DNA of 10,203 bases from DATKMS01 sp041497995 (GTDB lineage Bacteria > Desulfobacterota > Binatia > HRBIN30). The notes under the pieces are model-generated. The model saw only the letters and a program-made list of their open reading frames with translations, was not told the origin of the DNA and did not search any database. Both the position numbers and the translations under genes were made by a program. The stretch covers positions 1 to 10,203 of the forward strand of contig JBGQHM010000249.1 of NCBI GenBank assembly GCA_041497995.1. Direction: 5' to 3'. Positions 7,083-10,203 of the stretch are shown here, in pieces (the first letter of the stretch is position 1; each line of letters starts with the position of its first letter).

Positions 7083-8195
7083 TCAGCGGCCGGCCGCCGC
7101 AGTATGAAGATGCGCCGCCAGCTCAGCGGGCGGTACGCGCGCGTTACGTCCCGACGTTGATGGCATGAGGTAGGCCGGGCGGCCGCCAAAGCGGTCGGTA
7201 AGCCAACCCGGTTGCGCGTGCCGATCGACCACAGTTCGCCAACCATCGAGTCCCACGAAGCACAGCGCGCCGGGACGGTGGCGACGCACCAAAGACTCGA
7301 CCCGCCGCAGCCCGGCGACGTACTCGTCGCGCCGCACCTCCGATGCCGCGGCGGTCGCGCGCTTCACGAGGTCGGTCATCCCGATCCCGCGTCGCAACGC
7401 ATCGAGCGGGTCGCGCTCGGCGACAACCAATCCAGCGGCGCGGGCCGCCGTCCAGAATCGGTTGCCCTTGCGCGCGAACGGGATACCCGCATCAGCGCTG
7501 TAGACCGATGGATTGAGGCCGCAGATCAGCAGGCGTAGCCGTGGTCGGACAAAGTCAGGCAGCGTCCGCGCGCGCCGGGCGCACACCCATAACCAGAACG
7601 AGTCGTCGAGCGGCTCGATGGTGACACGGTCGAAACCCGCCCCTTCGAGCAACGCCTGGGCGCGCTCCGCGGTAACGCCCGTGAACAGCCGTCCCAGCAG
7701 TTCGCCTTTGCTGGAGCGCCGTTCGGCGTCTCCACGCTTCAGCTCGCTCGGCGTCGGCCGCAGCTCTGCCAAATTGACGAGCGACAGCGCAACCGGTGCT
7801 CCTGGCTGCAGCGCCGCGTGCAAGCGGGCCAACGCCAGCGGCAACTCGGCACTGGGGACGTGCGCGTAGCAATTGACCGCCCAGGCACCGTCCAAAGACC
7901 GGTCGGCCAACGGCAAGGCCACCAGATCACCACGCACGCAGGCCGCGTCGGGGGCACGCTGTCGTGCGTGTGCGACCATGGCCATCGCGACATCCAGGGC
8001 GATGACGTTGAAGCCGCGCGTGCTCAACTCCGCGGCGTACCAGCCGGGCCCGCACCCCAAGTCAGCGACCCTGCCGCGGCGACGCACGTGCCGGACGAAT
8101 GCCTTGAGGCGCCCGTCCTCCACCGCGTTGGGCCGGCGCCGCGCGATCCAATCACGCGCCTGCGCTTCGTAGATCGCAGCCGTTCTGCGGTCCAT
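7083..8195 (-). CDS. Fusion: class I SAM methyltransferase + Mug/TDG-type mismatch-specific DNA glycosylase
   Basis: A 370-residue single ORF with two domains. Residues 1 to about 205 form a class I methyltransferase. Motif I is VADLGCGPG (43-51), an acidic residue ends the second strand (IALD, D68), RGDLVALPLADRSLDGAWAV fits motifs II-III, and LARLHAALQPGA is typical of Methyltransf_11-like enzymes. Residues from about 211 to 370 match Mug/TDG uracil-DNA glycosylases: LPDFVRPRLRLLICGLNPS, with N228 at the place of the water-activating Asn (Mug N18, TDG N140), then GIPFARKGNRFW, GIGMTDLVKR (270-279) and MPSTSGRNA (344-352), which is closer to TDG MPSSSARC than to Mug NPSGLSR. Such glycosylases remove U or T mispaired with G, or damaged pyrimidines. 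The methyl acceptor cannot be told. The ATG at 8195 is chosen over TTG at 8210; neither has a clear Shine-Dalgarno site. It starts 25 nt after the fucosidase stop, probably in one operon. Confidence 0.88.
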   Translation of the reverse strand: MDRRTAAIYEAQARDWIARRRPNAVEDGRLKAFVRHVRRRGRVADLGCGPGWYAAELSTRGFNVIALDVAMAMVAHARQRAPDAACVRGDLVALPLADRSLDGAWAVNCYAHVPSAELPLALARLHAALQPGAPVALSLVNLAELRPTPSELKRGDAERRSSKGELLGRLFTGVTAERAQALLEGAGFDRVTIEPLDDSFWLWVCARRARTLPDFVRPRLRLLICGLNPSVYSADAGIPFARKGNRFWTAARAAGLVVAERDPLDALRRGIGMTDLVKRATAAASEVRRDEYVAGLRRVESLVRRHRPGALCFVGLDGWRTVVDRHAQPGWLTDRFGGRPAYLMPSTSGRNARVPPAELAAHLHTAAAGR

Positions 8196-8220
8196 CAGCA
8201 ATAGCGACAAGAACGGGATG

Positions 8221-9498
8221 CTACGACGTTGGGTTGATGTCCACAGCGATCACGGTCGCGTACGGATCGATGACCGACTCCGGCACGCTGATCGTTAGCT
8301 CCCCAAACGGATCGGGATTGAGGAGCTCGTCGATGACCGAGCAGCGCGCGGTGTGCAGCAGCTCGGCGCCGGTCGCCAGCGCACGCACCGACGCGACGCG
8401 CCGAATCGGGACACCGCGGACCGACACCGTGTCGTACGGCCGCATCAGCGCGTGCAGATAGATGCGCTCGCCCCGGCGTGTGGACGGGCCGTAGAACTGC
8501 CAGGGCTCAAGGCCGGGTATTGTCCCGACGATGCTTTCGCCATGGCGCTCCATCCACTGTGCGACGATCTCCAAGCGCTCCACCTGCTCCACCGGTAGGC
8601 TGCCGTCGCCTTTCGGGCTCACGTTGAGCAGCAGGTTACCGCCACGGCCGGCCACTTCGCAGAGGCTGTGGATCAACTGCCGCGGCGACTTGTAGTGCGT
8701 GTCGCCGGGGCTATAGCCCCAGCTCTCGTTCATCGTCATGCACGTCTCCCACGTCACGGCCGGCGGCTGCGGCGGGATGAATTGCTCGGGCGTGTCGAAG
8801 TCGCCGCAACCAGGAAGACGGTCGTTGATCAAGATGTCGGGCTGCAGCGACTTGATCATGGTGTGCAGCTCTGTTGCCTTCCATTTCTCCGGTGGATTGC
8901 GTTCCCATTGGCCGTCGAACCAGATGACGTCGATACGGCCGTAGCTGGTGAGCAGCTCACGCACCTGGCCGAACAGCACGTCGAGGTAACGCGCCCACTG
9001 CGCTGCCGTCGGCTGTGGCAGAGCGAAGAAGTTGTACGGCTTGTCCGCCTCGGTGAAGGCCGGATAGTCGGGGTGGTGCCAGTCGCTGAGCGAGAAGTAC
9101 ATGCCGATGTGCAGGCCCTCGGCTCGGAACGCGTCGACGTAGGCCCGCACGGCGTCGTTGCCGTAGGGGGCGTGGGGGAGGGAGAAGTCCGACAGCTTGG
9201 TATCGAACATGGCGAAGCCGTCGTGATGCTTCGTTGTCAGAACCGCGTACTGCATGCCGAGGCGTTTCGCCAAGCGCGCCCATTCGCGTGGGTCGTACCG
9301 CTGCGGGTTGAACACCTTGGCAGCGGCATAGTACTCGTCGATCGAGACACTCTGGCAGCGCGGCAAGGCCGGCGTACCCCCGACCAACGGCCACGACAAC
9401 TCCCACCCCGGAACGCTGCTGAGTCCCCAGTGAATGAACATGCCGAAGCGGGCGGTATCGAACCAGGTGGCCATGGGTGGGTGCTGCTCGTAGCTCAC
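8221..9498 (-). CDS. GH29 alpha-L-fucosidase
   Basis: A 425-residue glycoside hydrolase family 29 protein that should release L-fucose from glycans with retention of configuration. The (beta/alpha)8-barrel signatures are clear: ARFGMFIHWG (16-25), LTTKHHDGFAMFDTKLSDF (87-105), GMYFSLSDWHHPDY (132-145) and DVIWFDGQW (190-198), where D195 is the expected nucleophile. The segment FDTPEQFIPP offers E238 as a candidate acid/base, 43 residues further on. With WETCMTMNESWGY this resembles the GH29-B (alpha-1,3/1,4) group, a tentative assignment. A C-terminal beta-rich domain (about 335-425) follows. There is no signal peptide, so it is probably cytoplasmic and acts on imported oligosaccharides, though no transporter is nearby. 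I chose the GTG at 9498, which overlaps the msrB stop as GTGA. An internal ATG at 9474 (residue 9) is the alternative. The frame stays open upstream to 9825, but that part only shadows msrB. Confidence 0.93.
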   Translation of the reverse strand: MSYEQHPPMATWFDTARFGMFIHWGLSSVPGWELSWPLVGGTPALPRCQSVSIDEYYAAAKVFNPQRYDPREWARLAKRLGMQYAVLTTKHHDGFAMFDTKLSDFSLPHAPYGNDAVRAYVDAFRAEGLHIGMYFSLSDWHHPDYPAFTEADKPYNFFALPQPTAAQWARYLDVLFGQVRELLTSYGRIDVIWFDGQWERNPPEKWKATELHTMIKSLQPDILINDRLPGCGDFDTPEQFIPPQPPAVTWETCMTMNESWGYSPGDTHYKSPRQLIHSLCEVAGRGGNLLLNVSPKGDGSLPVEQVERLEIVAQWMERHGESIVGTIPGLEPWQFYGPSTRRGERIYLHALMRPYDTVSVRGVPIRRVASVRALATGAELLHTARCSVIDELLNPDPFGELTISVPESVIDPYATVIAVDINPTS

Positions 9499-9893
9499 TT
9501 CTTCGGTTCGAAATCCAGCGAGACAGAGTTCAGGCAGTAGCGCAGACCCGTGGGCTGGGGGCCGTCCGGGAAGACGTGGCCGAGGTGCGAGTTGCACGTC
9601 GCGCAGTGCGCCTCCGTGCGCCGCATGAACAGGCTGCCGTCCTCTTGCGTGCCGACGTTTTGCGGATCGATCGGCGCAGAGAAGCTCGGCCAGCCGGTTC
9701 CCGATTCGTACTTGCTGTCGGAGGCAAACAGCGGAGTGCCGCACGCGACACACTTGTAGATGCCGGGCTCGTGGTTGTCCCAGTGCTGGCCGGTAAAGGC
9801 GCGCTCGGTGCCGTGCTTGCGGCACACCGCAAACTGCTCGGGCGTGAGCTGTTCACGCCACTCGTCCTCCGACTTCACGACCTTGTCTCCCAT
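9495..9893 (-). CDS. msrB: Peptide methionine-(R)-S-oxide reductase MsrB
   Basis: A 132-residue cytoplasmic enzyme that reduces methionine-R-sulfoxide in proteins, repairing oxidative damage with thioredoxin as the usual reductant. The MsrB domain is complete: GTERAFTG (28-35), the first zinc pair CVAC (C48, C51), KYESGTGWPSF (61-71), the second zinc pair CATC (C97, C100), HLGHVFPDGP (103-112), and RYCLNSVSLDF with the catalytic cysteine C120. No cysteine lies in the GTGWPSF loop where many MsrBs keep a resolving cysteine. C24 is an extra cysteine that might serve, or resolution may be direct. There is no signal peptide or fused MsrA domain. The ATG at 9893 lacks an obvious Shine-Dalgarno site. 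It is the first gene of the minus-strand block and its stop overlaps the fucosidase start by 4 nt. A large palindrome lies 66 nt upstream. Confidence 0.96.
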   Translation of the reverse strand: MGDKVVKSEDEWREQLTPEQFAVCRKHGTERAFTGQHWDNHEPGIYKCVACGTPLFASDSKYESGTGWPSFSAPIDPQNVGTQEDGSLFMRRTEAHCATCNSHLGHVFPDGPQPTGLRYCLNSVSLDFEPKK

Positions 9894-9959
9894 GGGAATG
9901 CAGGCTACTCACGCGACCGGCGCCGTGCAAGCAAGCGCAAGTCCGGCAGGGGACGGACG

Positions 9960-10030
9960 CTCCCTAACGGTCGCGGCTCGGAACGAGTGGCGCGTCGCAG
10001 ACTTCGGTCCGAGCCACGACCGTTAGGGAG
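9960..10030. repeat. Large imperfect palindrome (REP-like extragenic element)
   Basis: The left arm at 9960-9982 (begins CTCCCTAACGGTCG) and the right arm at 10008-10030 (ends CGACCGTTAGGGAG) are complementary at 22 of 23 positions around a 25-nt spacer. The one mismatch is C/A in a plus-strand transcript but a G-U wobble in a minus-strand one, so the hairpin is fully paired in the msrB direction. There is no T-run on either side, so it is not a classical intrinsic terminator. The arm sequence resembles dispersed palindromes seen between genes of GC-rich environmental bacteria (from memory, not checked). It lies 66 nt upstream of msrB and could form in its 5' leader if transcription starts further right. 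Confidence 0.8.
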
Positions 10031-10128
10031 TGGAAGACCGCCGACGCTTGAAAATTCCCGCATGCCCCTCTGGCATCCTTCGTCGACTCCTGATTATTAG
10101 AACCGAGCGGAACGGAGAGCGCTGAGCT

Positions 10129-10203
10129 ATGCAACCTATTGGAAACCTGCCGTCGTGCGGCACACGCTTGCAGCGTGCGGTTGGACGGTCCGGCACCTTG
10201 GCA
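10129..10203 (+). CDS. Possible start of a truncated plus-strand ORF
   Basis: An ATG at 10129 opens a frame of 25 codons to the window end (MQPIGNLPSCGTRLQRAVGR and onward) without a stop. GGAG at 10114-10117 is a possible Shine-Dalgarno site but sits 11 nt away, rather far. No motif is visible and the frame may be chance. It would be divergent from msrB, sharing the intergenic region. Confidence 0.15.
   Translation, partial: MQPIGNLPSCGTRLQRAVGRSGTLA

Noticed and set aside
8668..9540. 290-codon plus-strand open frame
   Set aside because: It is antisense to the fucosidase, which has clear GH29 motifs. The composition is typical of a mirror frame in GC-rich coding DNA.
9499..9825. N-terminal extension of the fucosidase frame to 9825
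   Set aside because: The extension lies across msrB in another frame, is Arg/Pro-rich with no GH29 features, and the GTG at 9498 gives a normal start overlapping the msrB stop.
9477..10100. 207-codon plus-strand frame spanning msrB and the palindrome
   Set aside because: It is antisense to msrB. Its C-terminal part (TLPNGRGSE and similar) is simply the translated palindrome, a pattern I remember from spurious database proteins.
10143..10177. Small hairpins near the right edge (TGCCG/CGGCA and CACGC/GCGTG stems)
   Set aside because: Five-base stems are common in GC-rich DNA and no T-run or conserved RNA motif accompanies them.

Overview
The window comes from a GC-rich bacterial chromosome. 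It uses GTG starts, has short intergenic gaps and carries ordinary housekeeping or stress genes. No 16S rRNA, tRNA or other taxon marker is present, so the lineage is open. The style fits an uncultured soil or freshwater proteobacterium-like or deltaproteobacterium-like organism (inference, low confidence).

Left edge, 1-712: largely empty. At most it holds the last few codons of a gene entering from the left (2-58), then about 640 bp without a recognisable gene.

Plus-strand block, 713-7082: a small antibiotic-biosynthesis-monooxygenase (ABM) family protein, a membrane-anchored MutS-like ATPase (GTG start, 24 nt later) and ribonuclease R (GTG start, 1 nt after the MutS-like stop) look like one operon. 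After a 141-nt gap comes a six-helix membrane sensor histidine kinase with GAF, HisKA and HATPase domains and no response regulator beside it.

Minus-strand block, 9893 down to 7083: msrB (methionine-R-sulfoxide reductase), a GH29 alpha-L-fucosidase whose GTG start overlaps the msrB stop by 4 nt, and, 25 nt after the fucosidase, one ORF that joins a class I SAM-dependent methyltransferase to a Mug/TDG-type mismatch-specific DNA glycosylase. The fusion gene and the histidine kinase are convergent and their stop codons abut with no spacer.

Right edge, 9894-10203: intergenic. It holds a strong imperfect palindrome (two 23-nt arms, one mismatch) resembling a dispersed REP-like element, and possibly the start of a plus-strand gene cut off by the window end.

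The item most worth following up is the methyltransferase/DNA-glycosylase fusion. The msrB-fucosidase coupling and the palindrome upstream of msrB come next. I see no CRISPR array, prophage, transposase or toxin-antitoxin pair, and no clear evidence for an entirely new multi-gene system.
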